The translations under genes and the position numbers were made by a program. A DNA stretch of 64,000 nucleotides from Lepiota brunneoincarnata (taxonomy: Eukaryota; Basidiomycota; Agaricomycetes; Agaricales; Agaricaceae): positions 1-64,000 of the forward strand of contig JAEBUN010000074.1 of assembly GCA_023014365.1 (NCBI GenBank), read 5' to 3'. Positions 32,604 to 44,481 of the stretch are shown here, one piece after another; position 1 is the stretch's first letter; each line of letters opens with the position of its first letter. The notes beneath the pieces were generated by a model that saw only the letters and a program-made list of their open reading frames with translations, was not told where the DNA came from and made no database searches.

Positions 32604-34207
32604 CAGTGACCCACAAAACTGTTCCAATGTTTTGTACTTTTGACTTAAAGTAGTAATAGCCCAATGAATAAAATGGCTAAATTTGTGAAACTATTTACAA
32701 ACATAGCAAAATATGTTGTATCTGACCCTGCAAAGTCGCGTTATGTAATACGTCCAACTTAGGTAATTATGAATTTTGTAAGCATTTTATGTCATTGGAA
32801 CAGTTTTGTCAATAACATATTATACCAGGCCATCCTATTATTCTAGTACTTAGAGTAGTCCCCCTTGGCTTTGAGGACAGCTGCTACTCTTTTAGGCATA
32901 CTTTCAACTAACTTCTGACACTCAGAAGCTGGAATAGCATCCCACTCCTTCTCTACCCTCTGCCACAACTCCTTTATACCCTTGGGAGGAGATTTATACT
33001 CTCCCAGCTTTCTCTTCACATAAGCCTATAAGTGTTCAATGGGATTGAGGTCAGGTGACTGTGCTGGCCAGGTTAGGAGCCTAAAATGATTTTTTTGAAC
33101 CATTCTTTGGCCAATATACTCTTGTATTTGGGATCATTATCTTGCTGAAAGATGATATCTCAGGGTTTAAGCTTGTACCACCAGAGACTCTTCTTCGAAT
33201 CCTCCTCCAAAATTTGCACAGATAACTCTGCATCCATCCCTTCATCAATCCTCACTGCATAGTCTGGGCCATCCTACAGCATACAGCCCCAAACCATCAC
33301 TAATCCTCCTCCATACTTCAGAGTTTCCTTAACTAATCTTTCACTGAGCCCCTCTCCCTTCTTTTTCCATATCCACTTCCTCCCATCTGACCCCAAATGA
33401 TTGATTTTGGTCTCATCAGACTATACAACCATCTTCCAGTCCTCCACAGTCCAATGCTGGTGTGTCAGAGCAAAATCCAGCCTAGCCCTCCTATGCTTGT
33501 CAGAGAGTAAAGGCTTTTCTTGCTTGACTACAGCCTTCATTCCTGCCTGTTTGAGATGCCTTGCCACAGGCTGTGAAGAGACTGATGTCCCAATGATGGG
33601 AGTAAGAGATTTGGCTATATCTACAGCAGTTTCAGCCTTGCCAGCAGAGATAAGATGGATAACATACCAGATATTGGTGGTAGAGAGTTTTGAAGGATGT
33701 CCTCCAAGTGATTTGGTAAGGCTGGAACAATTTTTAGAGGCTAGTCTGGATATGGTACTGCATCCAACACCAGTAATTGCCTGAATTTTAGTATAGGAAT
33801 GATGAGAATTTAGCATAGAGAGGATAGTTTTCTTTAGAGTAGAAGATAATAGCTTCATGATAAGTGGGGGGATTGAGAGTGATGGGACATGGCTGTCAGC
33901 ACATCTATTTATATGTCAAAGACACATGGTCACATAACCTTGTTGATTCACAATCAATGAAATTATGTGATTGCTTGGATTAGTATCAAAAATCACCATT
34001 GACAAAACCATTCCAATGACTTAAAATGCTTACAAAATTCATGATTACCTCATTTGGAAGTATTACATAACGCGCCTTTGCAGGGTCAGATATAACATAT
34101 TTGGCTATGTTTGTAAATACTTTCACAAATTTAGCCATTTTATTCATTGAGTGATTACTACTTTAAGTCAAAAGTACAAAATATTGGAACAGTTTTGTGG
34201 GTCACTG
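32604..34207 (-). mobile_element. Tc1/mariner element, copy 2 (1604 bp), opposite orientation
   Basis: TA at 32602-32603 and 34208-34209; ends CAGTGACCC; about 212-bp inverted repeats at both ends. Its removal joins gag codons ECQGERH and TFSIMTED. Confidence 0.92.
32843..33858 (-). pseudogene. Tc1-like transposase of mariner copy 2, several lesions
   Basis: Homologous to 28062-29078 throughout. Lesions include a stop after DWKMVV (33421-33423), stops at positions equivalent to W in CMLWDG and R in KPRDII, one in IEHLW, and a one-base change in the poly-A near 33098. It is the most decayed of the three copies. Confidence 0.88.
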
Positions 34208-35556
34208 TATGCCTTTCTCCTTGGCACTCCCGAGTTTTATTAGCTACTGCCGTTGCTAACTTGTTAAATTCTATGGGATCGTATCCTATCATCGGTTGTT
34301 CGCTATACATATTCTGCGCCATTGTCTGTAAGTGGCGGTCAATCCGCTCGATCATGGGACCTCTCCCAGTGGGAATAGGTGCCCCATCAGCCATTTTGAT
34401 TTCTCTATTTTCTAACTTAATTAGACCCTGGGCTATATAGTCTTGGGCTTTCAAGCAAGAACCCCAGGCGTGCCCAAAGATACCACAAAAGAAACACCCT
34501 TTATCCCATACATTTGGGGCGGGATTACTATTGAACGGCCTCGGCCGTTCAATAACCGGAGCGCCTTGCTGGTTGAAGGTTTGCATCTTTTCTAGGTAAG
34601 CTTTTAGCAACTTTTCTTGGTTATTCAGGGAGTCCTTGACATTAGCCAGTTCTGATTTAAGCCTGGTATAGTCTTCACTTGTATTTTGAGTAGAGACCTC
34701 TTTCTTTACCCTCGCCATTAATTCCTTAGTAACAGTAGGGGCTTCTTCTCTTTTCACTAACGACCTAGTTAATGTTTTACTGCTGACTAAGTCCACCGCT
34801 TTATTGATTACTTCCATAATTTCGTAAGGATCTTCACCCCTTGGTGACTGGTTGTTCTGTAGAGTACCTTTAATAGTTAACAAATTATTCAAGCTCTCTT
34901 GAAAACATTCATCTAACGATTTCGTGAACAATTCTACCAGTTCTCTATTTGTAACTACGGCCGGCGGAAGGAGGCACTTATTTGCTTCAAGCAGGAATTT
35001 TCGCTTGAAAGCTAGTAGTTCTCCTTCCTCATCCATAGCTATGTCTCTGTATTTTCTGCATACTTTCATTAAGTTCCTAAATAACCCTGTCTTTCTTTCG
35101 ACTAGTTCTGGGTATTCTTTATTTAACCTTTCTTGCAGGGTAGCCCAATTGTTTAACCTTACTTCTTCAAAGGTTTCCCACTCATATCTGACGTCCGGGG
35201 ATACATAACTGAGCAACCATTTGACTTTCTGGGCACTATCTCGGACATTGGCCAAATCAAATAGAGTCTCTATATTATAGAAGAATTCTTCTAATTCTTC
35301 CGGGTATAAGCCAGACCAATGCGGAGCTTTAGAATCCCCAGGGTGGGGCATTTTATAGTCCAGCATTCTGTTGACTGCTGGCTGGGGTAGGCTGGTTGAG
35401 TTCGGTGGTTGTGGCTGCTGTAACGGTGCCTGAGGTTGCAACAGCTGGTTTTGGGGCTGTGCTGGAGGTTGTAAAGGATTGGGTTGCTGTAGCGAACTTC
35501 CTCCTGAATTTCCTACCAAAGCGTTGGACAGGATATCCTGGATGTGGTTGGGGAGG

Positions 35557-36267
35557 TGTTATGAACAGTCTGGACTGAGAAGAACAAGAACAACTATTTG
35601 ACTTTACAAGATGGGTACAGGAAACCACAGACCAGTTGTGAGTGCAAGAATATGAAGACAAAGAAGGGGAATACTACAATGCCATGCAGGACCTGGCAAG
35701 AGAAGCAGGAATGGAAATAACTCTAGAGGATAGTCTGGAATACCCTGAGAATGAAGAAGATAGTCATGGATCAACTGATCCAACCTCCAATATGAATGGA
35801 AGCACTGAGAGAATGGAGAGCAAGAATGGAGAAGAATCCATGGAGATAGGATTGGGAGAAGAGGACTATGAGTCAGAAGAAAGTGATGGAACATCACACA
35901 GCAGTAGAATGGAGAACAAGGACACTGACTCATTGTAATATATAAAATAACAGTAGGATGCCATCAGCCAGGATGCACATCATGGTCAAGACTGCACAGG
36001 ACAAGTAGAATGGCCCAATAACCTATAACGAGTATATAGCATCTCATAGGTATATAAGGCCTGTACAAGTAAAGATTAAAGCCTCAAGCTTTAATCTTGT
36101 TAACAGCAGTCGTTAACCCTCTCTACCTTAACTTGGCGTGTTCCCTCATTATATCATTGAGCATGATCTACTAAGCTCTGCAAGGCCAACCATCTCGGAC
36201 ACCTTGTAGAGTGATTGAAGGCCATCCCCAGTTATCCTTAGATACAGAAGGGGCACAGATCATAACA
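35557..36267 (+). repeat. LTR of Gypsy C1 (711 bp)
   Basis: It begins TGTTATGA and ends TCATAACA, an 8-bp terminal inverted repeat with TG...CA ends. It is about 90% like the LTR at 40977-41681. TATATAAGG at 36051-36059 is a likely TATA box. It inserted in the gag of Gypsy A. Confidence 0.88.
35560..35938 (+). pseudogene. acidic ORF inside the C1 LTR
   Basis: From ATG at 35560, three bases inside the LTR edge, a frame rich in E, D and S runs to TAA at 35936-35938. It has MNSLD, a TGA, EEQEQLFDFTRWVQETTDQ, a second TGA, then VQEYEDKEGEYYNAMQDLA and further acidic sequence ending NKDTDSL. The second TGA is CGA in the C2 LTR. The frame is kept in both LTRs despite a 6-bp length difference. It could be the tail of an element protein that runs into the 3' LTR. 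Confidence 0.5.
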
Positions 36268-36456
36268 TTAGATTAAAGCTTCCTTTGGACAACTTCCATT
36301 GTACACCCCATGGTATTGGTATGCCTTGTTGCTACCCTTCTACACTGGCAGACAATATGTTTATCACTATCTGGGTGCCAACCATATCTGACAACACGCC
36401 TTGTCACTGTCCAGTGATACACCCCCATAGAGCAGGCCACCATACCCTCTGCACCC

Positions 36457-36998
36457 TTGGTCAGATGCACCAAAAGTGTTGATTGGGATAACGCACCCAT
36501 AAGCGTTGAATATAGGTTATCCGAACCTTCAAGCATCAATTGGGATAATGCACTTGCAAGCGTTGTTTATTCACCTTCACCCCCACTTTCACCTTTGACT
36601 TCTTCCCTCTACACCCTGTCTACAAACCGAAATGACCCCCTTTCCACCAACTACAAAGAATCTAACAGTTCTGACTGGTCAACAACCGACTCCAAACCCA
36701 ACTTCACACCCCCTCCACCATGGACCATAAAAAGAAAACAAAACCTATACACCTCACTCATTCACCCTCTGGTTCCGCACCATACCCTACACAACCTACT
36801 GAGAGAGTTCAACATTGAACAGAAGACCCAGGATACCCAGCATCCCCAGTATCAGTTCTTCAATCCCTACCCAAACAACCACCACTCGAAAGAACTGCCA
36901 CCTCTACCCACTCAAAGCTCAGGGAGCCAATTTAGAGAACATCTGCCCCATCCTCCAGTCCTCAACCCTCAACAAGTACAAGAACTCATGACAACACT
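36457..36998 (+). other. gag leader region of C1, proline-rich, with DWDNAP repeats
   Basis: A frame different from gag encodes two VDWDNAPISVEYR/INWDNALASVVYS repeats and then histidine/proline-rich sequence. The same repeats occur in C2 (41872-42070, three units). It may be a leader ORF or an earlier gag exon. Beyond about 37000 this frame is only a shadow of gag. Confidence 0.4.
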
Positions 36999-38099
36999 TT
37001 GCAACAGGAACCCCCAAGAACATCTTCACCCCTCACATCACCACTTGGATCACCAGTACACTCACCACCTCGATCCAGTTCCCCTGTACAACCCAAATCA
37101 TCCAAAGTTAGCCCCACTACCAGGTCTATTCACACTTCCAATGAGGAATCCACAACCTCTGACACTGATGATATGGCCTCCTCCGCAAAGATCAATGCAC
37201 CCCCAACCTTTAATGGAGAGACCAACTACTACCGCCTCTGGAAGGACACAGTACAATTATACATCGATGCAAAGCCTAGTGCCTTTTCTGATGACAAGAC
37301 CAAGATACAATTTGCCCTTTCATACATGTCCACTGGCCCCGCCACAATATGGAGAGGAGCATTCTTGGAATCAAACAAGGAACTTGATGGAAGCCAGACC
37401 CTTCCAACATGGAAGAAATTCCTGGAAGGACTCAACACATCCTTTGCCCCAAACAATGCCCCTGCAGACACAATGGACAGAATCCACCACCTCAAACAGA
37501 ATGGACAATATATTGATGATTACATATCCCAGTTCCAGATACTTGCCTACCAGGCCGACCTTGAAGATGGAGTGGCAGCGGTCAATTATTTCAAAAACAG
37601 GCTGGATTGCCCCATCACAATCAAGAAAATTAGCCTCAATCCAGGAGACAAACTCAACAACTGGTTCAAGCAAGCTCAAACAGCATATCAAATACTACAA
37701 ACTCAATGCAACTATATGCAAACTCAAGGAACTCCCTCATTTCCAACAACTTTGCGCCCTTGCCCATCTAAAGGGAAAAGAAATGCTTTTATGTGCTGTG
37801 TCCCACTCCCTTATCAAGCGACAGACCCTAACACAATGGATATTGACCAACTTGCCAAAGCAGTATACAACCTCGACTTTGAGGACAAGCCAGATCTACT
37901 CACTGAGGAAGCTGATGAAGACAAGGAAACTGAAGAAGACAGACTCCACCAGTTGGTACAGGAGCACACCTGTGAAGCCCTCAACACAATCCTCACAGAT
38001 GCCCAAAGAAGGGATCTCAAGGAGAAGAGATGCTTCAACTGCTGCAAAACTGGACACTTCACCTGTGAATGTCCCACCAAGAAGACCATATATTGCTGA
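36999..38099 (+). CDS. gag: Gypsy C1 gag, 366 aa
   Basis: The frame is open. It begins with a serine/proline-rich leader (SSPLTSPLGSPVHSPPRSSS) and continues with a typical Gypsy capsid: PPTFNGETNYYRLWKD, ALSYMSTGPATIWRGAF, FLEGLNTSFAP, IDDYISQFQILAYQA. The C-terminal zinc knuckle CFNCCKTGHFTCEC follows CX2CX4HX4C. A functional protein is possible, although the rest of the element is dead. It is duplicated in part at 42615-43020. Confidence 0.85.
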   Translation: MQQEPPRTSSPLTSPLGSPVHSPPRSSSPVQPKSSKVSPTTRSIHTSNEESTTSDTDDMASSAKINAPPTFNGETNYYRLWKDTVQLYIDAKPSAFSDDKTKIQFALSYMSTGPATIWRGAFLESNKELDGSQTLPTWKKFLEGLNTSFAPNNAPADTMDRIHHLKQNGQYIDDYISQFQILAYQADLEDGVAAVNYFKNRLDCPITIKKISLNPGDKLNNWFKQAQTAYQILQTQCNYMQTQGTPSFPTTLRPCPSKGKRNAFMCCVPLPYQATDPNTMDIDQLAKAVYNLDFEDKPDLLTEEADEDKETEEDRLHQLVQEHTCEALNTILTDAQRRDLKEKRCFNCCKTGHFTCECPTKKTIYC

Positions 38100-38458
38100 T
38101 CCAAACTACCCTGTAATTTGGATGCCAGAAACTGGTTAAATGTGATATCCAGAAGAAGACAAGCAAGTTATAAGAAGAAGAACTCCCTATACAACATACT
38201 AGAAGACGCAAGCAACGAAGAAGTCAAGGACATCTATGAACATTTCGCAAATGAATCCAACCACCCAGATGCCCCTCTGGTTAAGGATTTTGCCTAAGGA
38301 GACTAGCCACCATGTCTAGCCCTCCACAAAGACCACCTTCCTTTCCTTATTCACAAAATGCTATTAATGTCATAAAATTACAGGAGTAATCAGCATGCAT
38401 AATACATCTACCCTGCCAAATTCAAAAAGACAAAATCACTAAGGAAGGACCCAAAAGC

Positions 38459-38797
38459 ATGGAACTACTCACCTTACTCAACTCAGGAGCAGTAGGAAAC
38501 TTCATTGACCCTGGAATGGTCAGACAACACTCATTCAAAACAGTACCCCTTGATCGACCCATCAAAGTACAAAATGCCAATGGATCCATTAACAAAAATG
38601 GGACAGCTACCCATTATACAACCCTCAACCTAATGGTTAACGGAAAGGATATGGAGATCAAACCAAAAGTAGTCTCCCTTGGAAGCCCAAGACTTATCCT
38701 TGGATTCCCTTGGCTCACAGAACATAATCCAGACATTGACTGGGACACCAAACAATTACGCTGGAGAAACGAATGTTGGAACAATACTATCTTTTGA
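38459..38797 (+). pseudogene. pro: Gypsy C1 protease fragment, catalytic Asp lost
   Basis: LLNSGAVGNFIDPGMVR occupies the place where Gypsy proteases have L[IL]DSGATxxFI; the catalytic D is N (G-to-A). Later parts (PKVVSLGSPRLILGFPWLTEHNPDIDW) match the family well. A frame gap of some 360 bp separates it from gag. Confidence 0.75.
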
Positions 38798-38812
38798 GAA
38801 CTCATCCAATCT

Positions 38813-40976
38813 ATGGAACCCAATTGGATCTACAACAACCAACTCAACCATATCTCTACCCTTGAGCCTACAAGCTTTGAAGAAATCAACTTCAAAGCCT
38901 CAGCATCACAATTCCTTGCTGTGCAACATGGAGAAAAGAAGAACAACAACCCAAGAAAGGTCGTACCTGCAGAATTCCACAAATACCTTCCAGTATTCAG
39001 CAAGAAACAAGCTGAACGATTCCCCCCACAATGACCATGGGATCACAAAATTGAACTCAAGGAATCATTCAAACCAATTGCCATGAAATCCTACCAACTC
39101 TCCCTTAATGAAGAGAAGGAACTTGACACATTTCTTGAAGAAAATCTTCAGAAAGGATACATTCAACCATCTGAATCACCAATAGCCTCACCTTTCTTCA
39201 TTGTAGGAAAGAAAGATGGAAAGCTATGCCCCTGTCAAGATTACAGGTACCTCAATGAACATACTGTCAAGAACACATACAACCTTCCCCTCATCTCACA
39301 CATTCTTGACAAACTCCAAGGATCAAGATACTTTACCAAACTCAACATATGAGCAGGATACAATAACATCTGTATATGCAAAGGAGATGAATAGAAAGAA
39401 GCCTTCAGAACACCCCGAGGATTATTCAAACCTATGGTTATGTTTTTCAGAATGTGTAACTCCCCAGCGACCTTCCAAACCATGATGGATTCACTATTCT
39501 GAAAACTCATTGATAATGGAGGAGTAATTGTTTACATGGATGACATCCTCATTCATGCAAAAATGGAACAAGAACTCTGATGTCTTACAAGGGAAGTACT
39601 CAAGATACTTAAAGACAACAATCTATACCTCAAGACCAAGAAATGCGAATTTGAACATCAACGACTCAAATATCTAGGAGTTATCATCACTCCAGACTCA
39701 GTTTCAATGGACCCAGCAAAGCTCAAAGGCATTGCTGAATGGCCAACACCAACTACCCCATGTGATGTATGCAAATTTATAGGATTTTGAAATTTCTACT
39801 GGAAGTTTATACATCAATACACCACATGGGCCAAACCCCTCAATGCCTTAATGTCCAAAACCAAGAAATTTGAATGGACAGAAGAATGCCAGAATGCCTT
39901 TGACACCCTCAAGAGAAAATTTCAAAGTGAACCAGTACTAATGGTACCAGACCAAGACAAACCCTTTGAAATCAAATGCAATGCATCACTATTCGCATCA
40001 GGAGCAGTCCTCCTTCAACATGATAATAATGGAGTTAAACATCTGGTCGCATACTTCTTGAAAGGATTCACACCAGCCAAATGCAACTATCATTGCTCTG
40101 AACAAGAACTCTTCACCATAATCCAAGCACTCAAGGAATGGTACCACCACATAGAAGGATTGTCTCACAAAACCATTGTATGGTCAAATCATGATAACCT
40201 TTGCTGCTGGAGAAAACCCAAGGATCTCAGCAGAAGACAAGCTCAATGGATTGCTTACATGCAACAATTTGATATTGAGATCCAACACATCCCTGGAAAG
40301 AAAAATGGACCAGTGGATGCTCTCTCAAGATGACCTGATCATGAACCCAAAATGAAAGACAACAAACAGATTGTTGCACTGCCTGATAAATCCTTCACCC
40401 TGGAACAACCACAGCACATCCGCATTATCGACAAAACTACCAAGCATGAAATAAAGGAGCTGTGGAAAAAGAAGAAGCAGACTGACATTGCCCAAGAATA
40501 TGACTCAGGACACCCACATGTTCATGGAAAACTATTTATACCTCAAGACCTACATCTCAGACACCACCTACTGCAAAGAGTACATGACTCACCAACCGCA
40601 GAACACCCTGGAATTGCAGAAACCACCAGAAAACTCCAGGAGTATGCCTATTGGCCCGGGATGCAATCATTTGTCAAAAACTACATCTGAGGATGTGGTG
40701 CTTGCCAATAATACAAGATCAATTGCCACCCCCTAAAGCCACCACTTTAACCTATCCCTGGACCCCATTCTACCTATCCATTCTTGAATATTTTGATGGA
40801 TCCTATCACAGACCTACCCCCAGACAGACCCCATGATTCTATACTGGTTGTGGTCGACCAGCTTACTGAAGGGGATAATTCTAGAACCCACTGCAAAAAC
40901 TGCCAACACGGACAAGATCACTGAAATTCTTATCAAACAGCTATTCTCTAGATTTGGCCTTCTTGAAAAGGTTCTC
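38813..40976 (+). pseudogene. pol: Gypsy C1 pol (RT, RNase H, integrase start), many stops
   Basis: RT is recognisable from [64 protein letters not shown] and VYMDDILIH (active site YMDD intact). RNase H follows with FEIKCNASLFASGAVLLQ and IPGKKNGPVDALSR, then the integrase zinc region (HDSPTAEHPGIAETTRK, WPGMQSF) and part of the core. Stops replace tryptophan or arginine codons at many sites, for instance after TKLNI (39350), in CKGDE-stop-KEAF (39391), FIGF-stop-NFYW (39788), LSR-stop-PDHE (40331) and KNYI-stop-GCG (40688). The frame shifts after 40740. Confidence 0.85.
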
Positions 40977-41681
40977 TGTTATGAATAGTCTGGATTGAGA
41001 GGAACAGGAACAACTATTTGACTTTACAAGATGGGTACAAGAAACCACAGACCAGTTACGAGTGCAGGAGTATGAAGATGAAGAGGGGGAATATTATAAT
41101 ACCATGCAGGACCTGGCGAGAGAAGCAGCAATGGAGATAACTCTGGAGGATATTTTGGAATACCCTGAGGACAAAGAGGACAGCCATGGATCAACCAATC
41201 CAACCTCCAATGCAGATGGAAGTATTGAGAGAGTGGAGAGCAAGAATGGAGGAGATTCCATGGAGATAGAATTGGGAGAAGGAGATTATGAGTCAGAGGA
41301 AAGCAATGGAACATTGCACAGCAGTGAGAACAAGGACACTGACTCATTGTAATATAAATCACGGTAGGATGCCATCAGCTAGGATGCGCATCATAGGTCA
41401 AGACTGTGGATGACAAGTAGAACAGCCCAACTACCTATAACGAGTATATAGTGTCTCATAGGTATATAAGGCCTGTACAAGTAGAGATTAAAGCCTCAAG
41501 CTTTAATCTTGTTAACAGTGGTTGTTAACCCTCTCTGCCTTAACTTGGTGTGTTCCCTCTTTATCTCATTGAGCAGTGATCCACTAAGCTCTGCAAGGCC
41601 AACCATCTCAGGACACCTTGTAAAGTGATTGAAGGCCATCTCCAGTTATCTTTGGATACAGAAGGAGCATGGATCATAACA
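40977..41681 (+). repeat. LTR of Gypsy C2 (705 bp)
   Basis: TGTTATGA...TCATAACA with TATATAAGG at 41463-41471, homologous over its full length to 35557-36267. It interrupts the C1 integrase. Confidence 0.88.
40980..41352 (+). pseudogene. acidic ORF inside the C2 LTR
   Basis: Homologous to the ORF at 35560-35938. One TGA remains after MNSLD; from EEQEQLFDFTRWVQ onward it is open to TAA at 41350-41352, including RVQEYEDEEGEYYN where C1 has a stop. It ends NKDTDSL like C1. Confidence 0.5.
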
Positions 41682-43020
41682 TTAGATTAAAGCTTCCTTT
41701 GGATAACCTCCATCATACACCCCATGGCATCGGTACGCCTTGTTGCTACCCTTCCACACTGGCAGATGATATGCTTTATCACTATCCGAGTGCCAACCGT
41801 ATCTGACAACATGCCTTGTTGCTGTCTGGTGATACACCCCTGTAGAGCAGGCCACCATACCCTCTGCACCCTTGGTCAGACACACCGAAAGTGTTGATAG
41901 ATCATCCACACCTTTAAGTGTTGATTGGGATAATGCACCTGTAAGCATTGTATATAGGTCATCCGCACCTTCAAGCATTGATTGGGATAATGCACCTGCA
42001 AGCATTGTTTATTCACCTTCACCCCCACCTTCACCTTTGACTTCTTCCCTTTACACCCTGTCTACAAACTGAAACAACCCCCTTGCCACCAACTACAAAG
42101 AATCTAACAGTTCTGACTGGTTGACAACCAACTCCAAACCCAACTTCACACCCCCTCCACCATGGACCATAAAAAGAAAACAAAACCTATACCCCTCACT
42201 CATTCACCCTCTGGTTCCGCACCATACCCCACACAACCTACCAAGAGAGTTCAATGTTGAACAGAAGACCCAGGATACCCAGCACCCCCAGCATCAGTTC
42301 TTCAATCCCTACCTAAACAACCACCACTTGAAAGAACTGCCACCTCTACCCACTCAAAGCTCGGGAAGCTGATTCATAGAACACCTGCCCCATCCTCCAG
42401 TCCTCAACCCTCAACAAGTACAAGACCTCGTGACAACACTTCGCAACAGGAACCCCCAAGAACATCTTCACCCCTCATATCACCACTTGGATCACCAGTA
42501 CACTCACCGCCTTGATCCAGTTCCCCTGTACAATCCAAACCATCCAAAGTTAGCCCTACTACCAGGTCTATTCATACTTCTGACAAGGAATCCACAACCT
42601 CTGACACTAACGATATGGCCTCCTCCACAAAGATCAATACACCCCCAACCTTTAATGGAGAGACTGACTACTACTGCCTCTGGAAGGACGCAGTACAACT
42701 ATACATCGATGCAAAGCCTGGTGCCTTCTCCAATGACAAGACCAAGATACAATTTGCCCTTTCATACATGTCCACTGGCCCCGCCACAATATGGAGAGGA
42801 GCATTCTTGGAATCAAACAAGGAACTTGATGGAAGCCAGACCCTTCCAACATGGAAGAAATTCCTGGAAGGACTCAACACATCCTTTGCCCCAAACAATG
42901 TCCCTGCAGACACAATGGACAGAATCTGCCACCTCAAACAGAATGGACAATATATTGACAATTACATATCCCAGTTCCAGATACTTGCCTATCAGGCCAA
43001 CCTTGGAGATGGAGTGGCAG
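41682..43020 (+). mobile_element. gag: Gypsy C2 internal region: leader and 5' part of gag
   Basis: Collinear with 36268-37580 of C1. The gag frame from 42615 (ASSTKINTPPTFNGET) runs to QANLGDGVAV and is cut at 43020 by LTR-D. The DWDNAP leader repeat has three units here (41890-42010) against two in C1. Confidence 0.85.
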
Positions 43021-44061
43021 TGAAAAGGTAGAAACATTTGTGGATTTTAAATATAGATGGAGGGCTTGTTCTCACTAAGCTTAGCCGAAATTCAATAAGC
43101 TTAAGCTAGTACAAGTGATATGAGATAGATAATGAACAGTTTCGTCTTTTAGGGTGTTCTGGGGGTGCATTCTGACAGCAAAATTCAAGAGAATAGTGTT
43201 TTTAGAGGTTTAACGAACAGCTGTTGAAGTTATCTTAGCCGTACGGTGCAACAGTGAAAGGACAATCCCTGTCAATTCAAAGTGCAGGATCTCTAGTCTC
43301 TGGTCTCTGGTCTCTGAACTCTGTTCTCTGTCTCTGTCTCTGTCTCTAGCACTCTGGAACTCTAAACTCTGTTCTCTGTTCTCTGTCTCTGTCTCTGGGT
43401 TGGTCGATGACCAAAGAAATCACACTTAATGACACACACTAAATAGTCCTTTGAAACCGTTCTTGATCACGGCTTGCAGACTTGCATGTGGAAGCAGGGG
43501 TGAGACCTCTTGCTTCTCCACAAACAAGTGCGACCATATTTATATTGTTTAGATACATATGAGAGATAGTAAATATGAAATAGAAAACATTAAGCTTAAT
43601 TGTTACAGGTACTGCAGAATATTTTGGAAGGTTCAGTAGCATTTCTACCTTGCCCTGGGTTATGGGTTTTTCTCTAATTGACAAATGGCAATCCAGCCAG
43701 ATGTGTTCTGTGCTTGTCTGCATTATTCTGCGTCCACGCAAGCGTGTTTAAGCCTCTGGATCAATTATGATTGGAATGCATGGCATATGAGCAATCCCTT
43801 GATCCATTGTAATTAATCTCAGTCAGGCAATATGCCAAGGTGCCGGAACCCACAAAGCACTTCGTTAATTATGAGTCTTTGACATGTCTAGGGTTTTGGG
43901 CATTGGGTGTCACCTCCCAAACGTTGGACATTCCGTTCTGTGGTCTGGTCATCATTATTGGGCTTGCTATGGGCGTAATACGCCTGCTGACAGCCACTAT
44001 GTACATTCTTTAGGTTCCAACAAATCTGAGTTCATCAGCAAGCTGCTCGTAAGGTCCCTGG
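43021..44061 (+). repeat. LTR-D copy 1, truncated (about 1041 of 1301 bp)
   Basis: Same orientation as 62390-63690, starting TGAAAAGGTAGAAACATT. Similarity stops at about 44061 after GTAAGGTCCCTGG. It includes the TCTCTG-rich simple repeat at 43290-43400. Its left neighbour is the C2 gag. Confidence 0.85.
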
Positions 44062-44481
44062 ATGCAACCACAACTACCATTTGTCTTATGAGATGCCTGC
44101 AATCTATAAGGCGCTCTCCAAATGCTGTAGCCACATTAATCGTGGTCATCCTGAAGAATCCCACAAATCCAGGACCAAAGAGGCTCAGAACCCATCGTCC
44201 ACGACTGGCTCTACTTCCTCCAACATTGCTGAAGGCTCTGCTGTCCCCAAACACGTAAGCTTAGTGTTCTTTTGGCTCCAATTGTCTTCTCATGTATAAG
44301 CTTAGCCTTGCAAAGGTCGCAAGGCCCCTGTCTCTGCTGCTGTTGCGGTAGACACCGATACTGAGCTTGCTGAGAGTATGACCAGTGCTTCCAACTCCCA
44401 AGCAACCGGTGCTAACACGGTAATCTAGCTGCTTCTCAACCTATTACATTGGCTGAGATAATCGCTCACCTTCAGGACATG

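Larger units (their letters stand above)
25843..35556 (-). mobile_element. Gypsy A: Ty3/Gypsy retrotransposon, 5' truncated, split by two mariners
   Basis: On the minus strand the order is gag, protease, RT, RNase H, integrase. gag is cut at its N-terminus by the LTR of Gypsy C1 at 35557. Mariner copies at 27713-29318 (between RNase H and integrase) and 32604-34207 (near the gag end) sit at TA sites, and removing each restores the reading frame exactly. No LTR of A was identified. About 8.5 kb (25843 to 35556) remains including the two insertions' flanks, or about 6.5 kb of its own sequence. Confidence 0.85.
32327..35556 (-). pseudogene. gag: Gypsy A gag, 5' truncated, split by mariner copy 2
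   Basis: The piece 34210-35556 encodes a glutamine/proline-rich start, a capsid-like helical region (YPEELEEFFYNIETLFDLA, WLLSYVSPDVRYEWETF), and a CCHC knuckle, CFFCGIFGHAWGSC (CX2CX4HX4C). After the mariner it resumes in frame at 32603 and ends SGF-TAG at 32327-32329. The N-terminus is lost to the LTR at 35557. The reading frame itself is otherwise open, so apart from the two insertions gag is well preserved. Confidence 0.85.
35557..40976 (+). mobile_element. Gypsy C1: LTR, gag, protease, pol; 3' truncated
   Basis: A plus-strand Ty3/Gypsy element with 5' LTR at 35557-36267. The internal region opens TTAGATTAAAGC, as it does after the C2 LTR. The element ends inside the integrase at LFSRFGLLEKV, where the C2 LTR begins. 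Confidence 0.85.

Noticed and set aside
36457..38139. 560-codon open frame over the C1 gag
   Set aside because: From about 37000 it overlaps the true gag frame, which has the capsid and zinc-knuckle motifs. Its translation there is low-complexity. Only the leader part before 37000 may be real, because C2 keeps the DWDNAP repeats.
43439..43741. 100-codon ORF recurring in all three LTR-D copies (54011-54319, 62806-63108)
   Set aside because: The copies are highly similar at DNA level, so a shared open frame is expected. The predicted protein has no motif. I note it but cannot tell it from chance.
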